In this document: positions 1-5,299 of the stretch, in pieces
How positions within the stretch are numbered: position 1 is the first letter of the stretch
Layout: the number at the start of each line of letters is the position of its first letter
Assembly (NCBI GenBank): GCA_910587465.1
Contig: CAJUMS010000116.1
Coordinates: 1-7,388 of the forward strand
Reading direction: 5' to 3'
DNA from: an uncultured Oscillospiraceae bacterium
GTDB lineage: Bacteria; Bacillota; Clostridia; Oscillospirales; Ruminococcaceae
DNA length: 7,388 nucleotides
The notes under the pieces: model-generated
Databases searched by the model: none
The model's input: only the letters and a program-made list of their open reading frames with translations
Told to the model about the DNA's origin: nothing
Position numbers and translations under genes: made by a program

Positions 1-469
1 CGCCCGTGCCGAGCCTTTTAAGAGTGTGTGCGGTATCTCCGCTCTTTGTAAACAGAAACAACCCGTCAACCGTACGTATCTCAAAACACCTGTCAGGGTC
101 GTTCTCAAGCAGTCCGCGAAACCGTTCCAGCTCGCCCTCGCACTTCCGATACACCGCCGTCGAGCAGCTTGTCCAATCCGGATCCGGTACGCCGTTCACC
201 AGTAGAGTTCCCCCGTTACTGCACAACGCATACTCTGGCGAAAACCCCGCGGGGAACCTTATGCGCCGATACTGTTCCAAGCTCCGCGTAGTCACGGGGA
301 TAATACACCGTATATCTGGCAGCAAGTCAGCTTGCCGCGGAGTGATGCAGGACACCGGTTCGCCGCGTAGACTGTCGGCAATAATATCTCCGACCCGTCG
401 GCGTTTTGCGGAGAAGATAAGAGTTCCGTCGAGGTCGGAGAATAAAATTTTAGACTTCCCAGCTTCCAA
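1..469 (-). CDS. HAD-superfamily phosphatase (Cof/sucrose-phosphatase-like), partial
   Basis: This is the N-terminal part (about 156 residues) of a HAD hydrolase, cut off at the left edge of the window. Residues 8-17 read ILFSDLDGTL: D12 and D14 are the nucleophile and the acid/base of HAD motif I. PVTTRS near residues 58-63 fits motif II, with T60 as the phosphate-binding Thr. LCSNGGTLLVNG further on resembles the 'NGG/NGA' segment of Cof-type and sucrose-phosphate-phosphatase-like enzymes. Such proteins remove phosphate from small cytoplasmic metabolites; the substrate cannot be read from this fragment. I chose TTG at 469-467 as the start because AGGAG (481-477) lies 7 nt upstream and no ATG or GTG lies in the short stretch before the DLDGT motif. 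The start overlaps the last 20 bases of ahcY, so the two are probably translationally coupled. Family assignment is confident; the exact start is inferred. Confidence 0.85.
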   Translation of the reverse strand, partial: MEAGKSKILFSDLDGTLIFSAKRRRVGDIIADSLRGEPVSCITPRQADLLPDIRCIIPVTTRSLEQYRRIRFPAGFSPEYALCSNGGTLLVNGVPDPDWTSCSTAVYRKCEGELERFRGLLENDPDRCFEIRTVDGLFLFTKSGDTAHTLKRLGTG

Positions 470-1703
470 GATACTTCTCCTGGTCGGGAGTGAGCCTGTC
501 GATCTCAAAGCCCCACGCATTCAGCTTGCGCTCGGCAACTTTGCGGTCGATATCCTTGGGAACGTTGACTGTCATATGTTCGCCGCTGCGGAGCTTGTCC
601 TTATTCTTCGCGAGGTACTCAGCCGAAAGAGCCTGTATCGCGAAGCTCATATCCATTATCTCCGCGGGGTGACCGTCGCCAGCCGCAAGGTTGACAAGTC
701 TGCCCTCCGCGATAACAAATACGGTCTTGCCATTCTTTAATTTGTAACCCATGATGTTGTTGCGCGCAACATAGCTGTCGACCGCGATCTCGCGCAGCTT
801 AGCCATATTCACCTCAACGTCGAAGTGACCTGCATTGCAGCAGATTGCGCCGTCCTGCATATTCATGAATGCTTCCTCACCGATAACGTCCGCGCAGCCT
901 GTTACGGTAACAAAGAAGTCGCCGATCTTCGCCGCCTCGCGCATAGGCATTACCTTAAAGCCGTCCATAACAGCTTCCATAGCCTTTATCGGGTCTATCT
1001 CGGTAACTATGACCTTAGCGCCCAAGCCCTTCGCTCGCATAGCAACACCCTTGCCGCACCAGCCGTAGCCCGCGACAACAACGTTTTTCCCCGCAACGAT
1101 AAGGTTCGTCGTGCGGTTTATCCCATCCCACACCGACTGACCCGTGCCGTAGCGGTTGTCGAACAAATGCTTACAGTCCGCGTCGTTAACAAGAACCATC
1201 GGGAACTTCAGCGCCTTTGCCTTATCCATAGCCAGCAGACGAATAATGCCCGTAGTGGTCTCCTCGCAGCCGCCGATAACGTTCGGGATAAGGTCGGTGC
1301 GCTCGTTGTGGATAAGGTTAACGAGATCACCGCCGTCATCGATGATGATGTTCGGTCCGCAATCAATAACCTTAGAGATGTGACGGTGGTATTCTTCCTC
1401 TGTGGAGTCATACCACGCGAACACGTTCAGTCCGTCATGAACCAACGCCGCCGCAACGTCGTCCTGTGTCGACAGAGGATTGCTGCCAGTGACATACATC
1501 TCCGCGCCTCCCGCCGCCAACACCTTGCAAAGATACGCGGTCTTAGCCTCAAGGTGTACCGACAAAGCCACCTTCAGCCCCTTGAACGGCTGCTCCGCCG
1601 CAAATTCCTTTTCGATACCGTTAAGCAGCGGCATATTGCGCTTGACCCATTCGATCTTGCGTGCGCCGCTCTCCCATAAATTAACGTCTCTTATTTCGCT
1701 CAT
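450..1703 (-). CDS. ahcY: S-adenosylhomocysteine hydrolase (adenosylhomocysteinase)
   Basis: This cytoplasmic NAD-dependent enzyme (EC 3.13.2.1) reversibly splits S-adenosylhomocysteine into homocysteine and adenosine, clearing the inhibitory product of SAM-dependent methylation. The protein has 417 residues. Family landmarks are intact: VHLEAKTA (H50) in the substrate domain, GGCEETTTG (residues 144-152), VNDADCKHLFDNRYG with K178 and D182, the Rossmann NAD site VVVAGYGWCGKGV (208-220) followed by E235, CCNAGHFDVEVN with H293, and AEGRLVNLAAGDGHP with H345. It ends YLGSWEV and lacks the C-terminal Lys/Tyr tail of the eukaryotic and proteobacterial form. This resembles the shorter archaeal/Thermotoga-like type. 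ATG at 1703 is supported by GGAG at 1716-1713, 9 nt upstream. Many Firmicutes use MTAN/LuxS instead, so this choice of pathway is worth noting. It probably shares a transcript with the SOD-like gene upstream and the HAD gene downstream. Confidence 0.97.
   Translation of the reverse strand: MSEIRDVNLWESGARKIEWVKRNMPLLNGIEKEFAAEQPFKGLKVALSVHLEAKTAYLCKVLAAGGAEMYVTGSNPLSTQDDVAAALVHDGLNVFAWYDSTEEEYHRHISKVIDCGPNIIIDDGGDLVNLIHNERTDLIPNVIGGCEETTTGIIRLLAMDKAKALKFPMVLVNDADCKHLFDNRYGTGQSVWDGINRTTNLIVAGKNVVVAGYGWCGKGVAMRAKGLGAKVIVTEIDPIKAMEAVMDGFKVMPMREAAKIGDFFVTVTGCADVIGEEAFMNMQDGAICCNAGHFDVEVNMAKLREIAVDSYVARNNIMGYKLKNGKTVFVIAEGRLVNLAAGDGHPAEIMDMSFAIQALSAEYLAKNKDKLRSGEHMTVNVPKDIDRKVAERKLNAWGFEIDRLTPDQEKYLGSWEV
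477..481 (-). promoter_or_regulatory. Ribosome binding site setting a TTG start for the HAD gene
   Basis: AGGAG lies inside the 3' end of ahcY, 7 nt before TTG (469-467). Together with the motif I position only a few residues later, it decides the non-ATG start of the HAD phosphatase. Confidence 0.7.
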
Positions 1704-1731
1704 GATTTTACACTCCCATTATTTTTTATTT

Positions 1732-1767
1732 GTCTCCCCGACCGACGTCGGGGGAGACCGTTTTTTT
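1732..1767 (+). terminator. Stem-loop with T-tract, oriented against the leftward genes
   Basis: GTCTCCCCGAC (1732-1742) pairs with GTCGGGGGAGAC (1747-1758), with one extra G bulged, and is followed by CG and seven Ts at 1761-1767. Read on the plus strand this is a canonical intrinsic terminator. No rightward gene leads into it. Read leftward, the hairpin lies between the stop of the SOD-like gene and the ahcY ribosome binding site and is followed by an A-rich run, so it should not terminate ahcY transcription. It may stop antisense transcripts from ahcY, or act as a 5' stabilising or processing stem in the leftward mRNA. Confidence 0.6.
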
Positions 1768-2173
1768 ACAAAATTCTGTTAAGTATGCCGCAGGCTATTG
1801 TTATTCCGTCCGTGCCGTCCTCATTCTTTATATGCAGCATGATAGGCTTTCCCGCAATCTGCGTTGAGGTCACTCGGTCAAGATAGACCTGCATTGACGA
1901 CTTTCCGGTTTTATCGGAGTGCACGTCGGGCAGCGGAAGCAGCTTTTTGCCCGATGCCTCGCAGATCAAGCCCTCATGAACATGAAAACCTAATTCGTTG
2001 TTCTCGGGCAGCTTGTCGAAATCCGCCTGTACGTAGATACCGTCCGGCAGGAAATAGACATACGCCTCACCCTTGATGTCGGGATATTCCGCGCCGCCGA
2101 GGAGCTCGGCTTCAAGTACGGGACGTTCCCCGCCCATAAAGGAAAAAGTCTGGACATTGTCGTTAGATTTCAT
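1766..2173 (-). CDS. Minimal Cu/Zn superoxide-dismutase-fold protein lacking the zinc site
   Basis: This 135-residue protein with no signal peptide shows the SOD_Cu beta-barrel signature: AELLGG and GEAYVYF near the N-terminus, LGFHVHEG (61-68), IAGKPIMLHI (106-115) and the terminal IACGIL (126-131). H64, H66 and H114 match three copper ligands of Cu/Zn SOD, and C71 and C128 match its conserved disulfide. The loop that normally carries the bridging His and the zinc ligands (about 30 residues) is collapsed to LPLPDVHSDKTG. The zinc Asp is replaced by Pro, and the active-site Arg before the final Cys motif is Thr (T125). H85 is the only other histidine nearby. Dismutase activity is therefore doubtful; copper binding or another redox role is possible. 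ATG at 2173 has GAGGTG (2187-2182) 8 nt upstream. No convincing promoter is visible in the gap before it, so it is probably read from the upstream transcript. Fold assignment is good; function is open. Confidence 0.75.
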   Translation of the reverse strand: MKSNDNVQTFSFMGGERPVLEAELLGGAEYPDIKGEAYVYFLPDGIYVQADFDKLPENNELGFHVHEGLICEASGKKLLPLPDVHSDKTGKSSMQVYLDRVTSTQIAGKPIMLHIKNEDGTDGITIACGILNRIL

Positions 2174-2241
2174 AAATAGTACACCTCACTTTACATAAAG
2201 TATATGCAAGTGGGTCTGTACACTTTCCTTATACCGTTATC

Positions 2242-2582
2242 TCAAAAAGCCGCCCTTTTCAGATTTGACAGATCATACCCCGTTGGTTCGGCAATAAGCT
2301 CGGACGTGAGCGCCGGAATTCGCGGATCGGTAAACAGATTATAGTACGCGTCATGGATAATATCGTACGTCTTTTTGTTGACGATGTAAGAGTTTGTATC
2401 AAGATCACTCGATATAATACCGTTCTCAAGCTCGAGAAATTTTTCGGTTTCGCACCCAATGATCTTCTCGTATAAAGCTCTGTTCTCATCGCCCGGTAAA
2501 ACCTTCCGCCCGAACAGCCGCTTATTGAAACCGTCGCCGCCAAAACGAGAATACCCGCAGCGATTCTCTTAGCCACTGCCAT
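2242..2582 (-). pseudogene. Small lipoprotein gene broken by a frameshift
   Basis: From ATG at 2582 the first frame encodes a lipoprotein signal peptide: K5 and R6, a hydrophobic core AAGILVLAATV, and the lipobox ISGC with C23. After that the frame turns into Arg/Ser/Thr-rich sequence that looks non-coding. The neighbouring frame instead reads a plausible protein, from VLPGDENRALYEK through NSYIVNKKTYDIIHDAYY to GYDLSNLKRAAF, and stops with TGA at 2244-2242. The two parts join if one base is missing near 2510-2502, giving about 113 residues of an exported, membrane-anchored protein of unknown function. The gene starts within the degV stop codon (TGATG), so it is coupled to degV. The break may be a real mutation, an assembly error or, less likely, a programmed shift; I see no classical slippery heptamer in the right phase. 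The downstream part is not a recognised family. Confidence 0.65.
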
Positions 2583-3421
2583 CACCGCCGTATAAAAAGT
2601 ATGCCCAACGTGTCCTCGCCGCAGTGACAAGCCACCGTGCAGCCCGCGTCGGTAACGGCTATCTCCTTGAAGTTCTTGTACTTCCCGATCTCCTCGGCGG
2701 TCAGCGCGGTATTTTCCTCGGCGGTGGTGTGGGTGATAAAGATAAGGTCGTCGTCCACGCCGACATCGGTCAGCCTGTCCTTGACGTAATCCTTTATCGT
2801 CTTCTCAATGCTGCCGCGGTACTTCTTGATGACCTTCATTTTGCCGTCAATAACGGCGATACACGGCTTGAGCTTGAGCAGATTAGCCCCCAGCGCCGCG
2901 ATAGAAGAGCAGCGTCCGCCCTTGTGAAGATACTCTACGTTAGCCACAAAGAACGTAGCATCAACCTTTGGGATTATCTCACCGAGCTTTTTAACTATCT
3001 CGTCCGCCGACATCCCCTGCGCCGCCAGCTTAGCCGCAGAGACAGCCACCAATCCCTCGCCCGTGGACAAGTTGCGCGAATCAACAACACGCACATTCGG
3101 GAAATCCTCCGCCGCGATATTAGCATTCTGATAGCAAGCCGAAAAGTCGAACGATATCGTGATGACTATCAGCTCGTCGTACCCCACAAGCTGTTCCTTG
3201 AAGAAATTAGTGAAATCATCTACGCTCACCGCCGAGGTCTTGCAAAGATTGCCCGTGCTCCGATAGTAGGCGAAAACGTCTTTCTGACCGATTTCTAGAC
3301 CGTCTTTTAACGTTTCGTCGCCCTTGTTGACGTACAGCGGTACAACGCTGATATCATACCGTTTTTTCAGCTCCTCGGACAGATCGCAAACGCTGTCCGC
3401 GCAAATTTTGACTTTACTCAT
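2582..3421 (-). CDS. degV: DegV family fatty-acid-binding protein
   Basis: The DegV/EDD-fold protein (279 residues) binds a fatty acid between its two lobes. In the Firmicute FakAB system such proteins (FakB) present exogenous fatty acids to the kinase FakA for phosphorylation; no fakA is in this window, so that role is inferred from the family. Visible landmarks are KICADSVCDLS (5-15), LCKTSAVSVDDF (59-70) with T62 and S63 in the usual head-group site, ITISFDFSACYQNA (87-100), VVDSRNLSTGEGL (112-124), VEYLHKGGRCS (162-172) and the C-terminal CHCGEDTLGILF. ATG at 3421 is chosen over the in-frame GTG at 3430 because GGAGG occupies 3434-3430, 8 nt before the ATG, so the GTG overlaps the ribosome binding site. 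It lies 22 nt after the upstream gene in an operon and overlaps the start of the lipoprotein gene downstream. Confidence 0.93.
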   Translation of the reverse strand: MSKVKICADSVCDLSEELKKRYDISVVPLYVNKGDETLKDGLEIGQKDVFAYYRSTGNLCKTSAVSVDDFTNFFKEQLVGYDELIVITISFDFSACYQNANIAAEDFPNVRVVDSRNLSTGEGLVAVSAAKLAAQGMSADEIVKKLGEIIPKVDATFFVANVEYLHKGGRCSSIAALGANLLKLKPCIAVIDGKMKVIKKYRGSIEKTIKDYVKDRLTDVGVDDDLIFITHTTAEENTALTAEEIGKYKNFKEIAVTDAGCTVACHCGEDTLGILFIRR

Positions 3422-3429
3422 AACAAACA

Positions 3430-3434
3430 CCTCC
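3430..3434 (-). promoter_or_regulatory. Ribosome binding site deciding the degV start
   Basis: GGAGG lies 8 nt before ATG 3421. It overlaps the alternative GTG three codons earlier, which rules that codon out as the start. Confidence 0.8.
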
Positions 3435-3443
3435 GAAATATTA

Positions 3444-4073
3444 TCAGACTTGAGCCGCCAAAGAATTCAGCACGCGCTCCAGTTCCTCCTCAAGTGCGCT
3501 GTAAAACAAAGTGAACAGTATATCACAGCTGCCGAGCAGAAACAAATTCTTGTTGTTGACCGATGCGAGAGCTGGCACGTAGCCGTAAATATACCCCTTG
3601 AACCATTCCGCGTCGTAGGCGGGAATGGGCTTGCCGAGCTTTACCATGCGGCGTATCTCCTCAAAATCATCCGCAATCGCGTTTTCGTAGTTGCCTGCGC
3701 CCTTTGCGACGACCATATCGAAAACAGTCTTGATCTGCTTGTCGTTGAGCGCGCCGCCCTTGGTCTTGATGTTCTTCAGCTCGGGCAGCCGCACCGCGAA
3801 CGAGTACACCATAAGCGACAGCACGCGCTCGTATTCGGGAGAGTCCATTTCCTTGCAGCGCTCCTTGTCGAGCTTTATGCCCGTATTGTACAGGCAGGTA
3901 GTGTCGGCGATATTCTTCAGCGCGATCTTGAAGATATCCTTGACGTTAATATTGTAAAAATCCTTGTCCGCGATCATATAAATATACTTTACCGCATTGA
4001 ACAGGGACACGCCCGCCTTTACGACAGTATCCGAAATCATGGTGTAGGCGGTGCGTTCGCTGATGAATTCCAT
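3444..4073 (-). CDS. Conserved-looking helical protein of unknown function
   Basis: I do not recognise a family for this 209-residue protein. It has no signal peptide and no clear membrane segment, and looks mainly alpha-helical and cytoplasmic. Features include an amphipathic N-terminal region (ISERTAYTMISDTVVKAGVSLFNAVKYIYMI, given here only by residues 4-34), a charged middle with ALNDKQIKTVFDMVVAKGAG (108-127), and an aromatic stretch WFKGYIYGYVPALASV (157-172) followed by an acidic helix EEELERVLNSL near the end. The coding frame is clean. ATG at 4073 is chosen because GGAGG (4084-4080) lies 6 nt upstream; an ATG ten codons earlier has no such site. It is the first gene after a near-consensus promoter and sits 22 nt before degV, so the two are almost certainly co-transcribed. 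A link to lipid or membrane metabolism through degV would be guesswork. Confidence 0.85.
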   Translation of the reverse strand: MEFISERTAYTMISDTVVKAGVSLFNAVKYIYMIADKDFYNINVKDIFKIALKNIADTTCLYNTGIKLDKERCKEMDSPEYERVLSLMVYSFAVRLPELKNIKTKGGALNDKQIKTVFDMVVAKGAGNYENAIADDFEEIRRMVKLGKPIPAYDAEWFKGYIYGYVPALASVNNKNLFLLGSCDILFTLFYSALEEELERVLNSLAAQV

Positions 4074-4119
4074 ATTTTTCCTCCGTCCTTTTATTTTTTG
4101 CAAAAAAATCTACATTATT

Positions 4120-4148
4120 ATTATACAATTTTTTCTTGTTTTTTGCAA
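4120..4148 (-). promoter_or_regulatory. Sigma-A promoter of the leftward gene train
   Basis: TTGCAA (4148-4143) and TATAAT (4125-4120) are separated by exactly 17 bp, in an AT-rich stretch about 47 bp upstream of ATG 4073. It is the only strong leftward promoter seen between here and the left edge, so it probably serves the whole gene train from 4073 downward. Confidence 0.85.
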
Positions 4149-4208
4149 GGGATTTTTACATATTTATACAAAATTATTATATTCGCGGTGGTCAGATGAG
4201 AAAATATA

Positions 4209-4228
4209 AAAAACCGCCTCCGGTTTTT
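4209..4228. terminator. Short symmetrical terminator-like hairpin between divergent promoters
   Basis: AAAAACCG (4209-4216), loop CCTC, then CGGTTTTT (4221-4228). The stem is flanked by As on one side and Ts on the other, so it could act weakly in either direction. No gene in the window transcribes into it, since it lies upstream of both divergent promoters. It may be an insulator or part of the regulatory region. Confidence 0.4.
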
Positions 4229-4243
4229 ATGCACTTTGCCCAA

Positions 4244-4266
4244 AAAGGTTACAATTTGTAACCTTT
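4244..4266. promoter_or_regulatory. 23-bp perfect palindrome, probable operator
   Basis: GGTTACAA-T-TTGTAACC (4247-4263) extends by AAA/TTT on each side to 11-bp arms around one central base. It lies 38 bp upstream of the -35 box of the rightward membrane-protein gene. The core TTACA-N3-TGTAA resembles, but does not match, the TNACA-N4-TGTAA consensus reported for BceR-type response regulators. The regulator is not identifiable from this window. Confidence 0.55.
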
Positions 4267-4275
4267 ACCGAAAAA

Positions 4276-4305
4276 CTGTAATCTTTTTGTAACCGTTTTG
4301 TAGTT
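4276..4305 (+). repeat. Helically phased half-site array upstream of the 4370 gene
   Basis: Three direct copies related to the palindrome arm occur as CTGTAATC (4276-4283), TTGTAACC (4287-4294) and TTGTAGTT (4298-4305). They are 11 bp apart, one helical turn, and end at the -35 box. Their phase also roughly matches the right arm of the 23-bp palindrome, 20 bp earlier. Eleven-bp direct repeats are typical of OmpR/PhoB-family response-regulator sites. Confidence 0.5.
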
Positions 4306-4332
4306 GAATTGGATAATTAAAAGTGATAAAAT
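4304..4332 (+). promoter_or_regulatory. Promoter of the rightward membrane-protein gene
   Basis: TTGAAT (4304-4309), 17-bp spacer, TAAAAT (4327-4332) preceded by an extended -10 TGA (4324-4326). The -35 box abuts the half-site array, a position suited to activation by a bound regulator. Confidence 0.75.
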
Positions 4333-4369
4333 AATAGTTGTAAAAACATTCCAAAGGGAGGATAATCTT

Positions 4370-4798
4370 ATGAGTAACATTTTTACACGCAACTTAAAAA
4401 ACAAGACAATAGCGCTTATCGCGTCAGCCGCGGTTTTTGGTATTCTGTATCTGCTTTCGATGACTCTCCTAAACAAGGTCTACCTTTTTAAGTGGGCGGC
4501 GCACAATCTTTACTGTTACGTATGGGTGATAGCCGCCGTTTTGATAGTTTTCGACAAGCTGATAGTCTCGTATTTCGTGACGTTTGGCAATCTTGTCGGT
4601 ATCCTGATAGGGCAGTTACTCGGAGACCTCATTAGATCGCAACGTATGAAACTGATAACTCCCGAGACAACCTCCAACGAGGAATATTTCCTGTCCTACC
4701 ACTACGGCGCACTCATCTGGATGATAACGATACTCGTCTGCTTAGCGGCGGGCATAGTGGCGCAGATCATTTCTGGCAAGCGCAAACAAAACACTTAA
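4370..4798 (+). CDS. Small four-helix membrane protein of unknown function
   Basis: This 142-residue integral membrane protein has probable transmembrane segments at residues 13-35, 48-62, 65-86 and 112-134, and a basic C-terminal tail GKRKQNT that suggests a cytoplasmic end. Recognisable stretches are VTFGNLVGILIGQLLGDLIR (70-89), with a glycine-rich helix, and the loop-to-helix HYGALIWMITILV (111-123). I do not recognise a named family. ATG 4370 has GGGAGG (4356-4361) 8 nt upstream; an upstream in-frame TTG falls in the -35 box and cannot be the start. It is a single-gene unit with its own promoter and a palindrome plus repeat array just upstream, so it is probably under dedicated control. 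A transport or envelope-stress role is possible but not shown. Confidence 0.85.
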   Translation: MSNIFTRNLKNKTIALIASAAVFGILYLLSMTLLNKVYLFKWAAHNLYCYVWVIAAVLIVFDKLIVSYFVTFGNLVGILIGQLLGDLIRSQRMKLITPETTSNEEYFLSYHYGALIWMITILVCLAAGIVAQIISGKRKQNT

Positions 4799-4846
4799 AA
4801 TACAAAAACACGTTATAAGAATACTTATTATCCAAATTTTGGCTAT

Positions 4847-4951
4847 GTGCAAACCACTCTCACAGTGCCATAGCTTATCGAACGTGTAGGTGATAATAAC
4901 TTTGACGACCATGTTTATGGTCGATAACGGCGCGGCAAAGGTAAAATTCAT
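4847..4951 (-). pseudogene. Possible DUF2061-like remnant
   Basis: The minus strand here reads FAAPLSTINMVVKVIITYT (residues after ATG 4951), then FDKLWHCE. Its pattern of Lys in a hydrophobic helix followed by an aromatic pair and a terminal Leu-Trp resembles the end of the small membrane domain DUF2061, which usually reads like KxxLYYxHExxW. The N-terminal half of such a domain is absent: a terminator hairpin lies where it should be, and there is no good ribosome binding site. The open frame continues leftward into the end of the 4370 gene, which argues that it is not a functional gene. It could be chance similarity. Confidence 0.25.
4906..4923. repeat. Small perfect stem-loop
   Basis: CGACCAT (4906-4912), tetraloop GTTT, ATGGTCG (4917-4923). 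It lies between the 4370 gene and the shared terminator and has no T-tract, so it is not itself a terminator. Apart from this and the possible remnant, I see nothing in 4799-4954. Confidence 0.45.
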
Positions 4952-4954
4952 TTT

Positions 4955-4984
4955 GAAAAAGCTCTCCCGAGGGAGAGCTTTTTC
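4955..4984. terminator. Strong bidirectional terminator between convergent genes
   Basis: The 14-bp perfect arms GAAAAAGCTCTCCC (4955-4968) and GGGAGAGCTTTTTC (4971-4984) form a GC-rich stem with A- and T-runs at the base, so it works on both strands. It lies 38 bp after the end of the leftward operon (stop at 5023) and also downstream of the rightward gene ending at 4798. Confidence 0.85.
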
Positions 4985-5022
4985 ATTTTTTAAGACAGCC
5001 ATCCCGCCAACTTTTAAAGCGG

Positions 5023-5280
5023 TCATTCATAGGACTTTACGCTTGAAAACGCAGTCTTGACGGTGATGCCTTTCAAACTGCCTATTCGACCCGCGAGCGT
5101 GGAGATCGTGTCCTGCGGCGCGTCGATCGCGATACTTATAATATGTATCCCGCGCTCTCTGTACGGTATCCCCATTCTGCCTATGATGTACTCTCCGTAC
5201 TCGTGAAGTATCTCGTTAAGTCGCTGAATCGTTTCGGCGTTCTCGACGATAATGCTCATCACCGCAACCCTTGTTCCCAT
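5023..5280 (-). CDS. TM1266-type iron-only hydrogenase system regulator
   Basis: This 85-residue protein has a ferredoxin-like/ACT-like fold of the TM1266 family, annotated as a putative regulator of the [FeFe]-hydrogenase system because it usually lies next to the maturation genes hydE, hydF and hydG. The family pattern is clear: VAVMSIIVEN (5-14), LNEILHEYGEYIIGRMGIPY (21-40), RGIHIISIAIDAPQD (43-57), and LAGRIGSLKGITVKTAFS (62-79). No metal-binding or DNA-binding motif is visible, and biochemical function is not established for the family. ATG 5280 is supported by GGAGG (5291-5287) 6 nt upstream. It is the last gene of a three-gene operon, 19 nt after the membrane-protein gene, and is followed by a strong terminator. 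No hydrogenase or maturase gene is in this window, so the usual context is missing here. Confidence 0.88.
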   Translation of the reverse strand: MGTRVAVMSIIVENAETIQRLNEILHEYGEYIIGRMGIPYRERGIHIISIAIDAPQDTISTLAGRIGSLKGITVKTAFSSVKSYE

Positions 5281-5299
5281 AAAATTCCTCCGATAGCTG

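Noticed and set aside
6..740. Long rightward open frame at the left edge
   Set aside because: It is the antisense of the HAD phosphatase and the end of ahcY, both of which show clear family motifs on the minus strand. Its own sequence is Ser/Arg-rich and has no ribosome binding site.
825..1679. 284-codon rightward open frame
   Set aside because: Antisense to the conserved ahcY; its composition is that of a shadow frame and no recognisable domain is present.
1704..1765. SAH or SAM riboswitch before ahcY
   Set aside because: Only about 60 bases separate the genes, and they hold a simple hairpin without a multi-stem aptamer-like architecture.
2199..2227. Promoter for the SOD-like gene
   Set aside because: TATACT at 2204-2199 is a fair -10, but no acceptable -35 lies 16-18 bp upstream, so it is not called.
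2624..3298. 224-codon rightward open frame
   Set aside because: Antisense to degV, whose motifs are complete on the minus strand.
3324..4199. 291-codon rightward open frame
   Set aside because: Antisense to the 3444-4073 gene and its promoter. The minus-strand gene has a strong RBS and promoter and this frame has neither.
4247..4263. BceR-type response-regulator site
   Set aside because: The reported consensus has a 4-base centre (TNACA-N4-TGTAA), while this palindrome has a 3-base centre, and no bce-type transporter is adjacent. It is kept as an unidentified operator instead.
4742..5026. Leftward gene starting in the stop codon of the TM1266-type gene
   Set aside because: The ATGA overlap is tempting, but the frame runs straight through the strong terminator and into the end of the 4370 gene. 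Only a short DUF2061-like stretch inside it looks meaningful, reported separately as a possible remnant.
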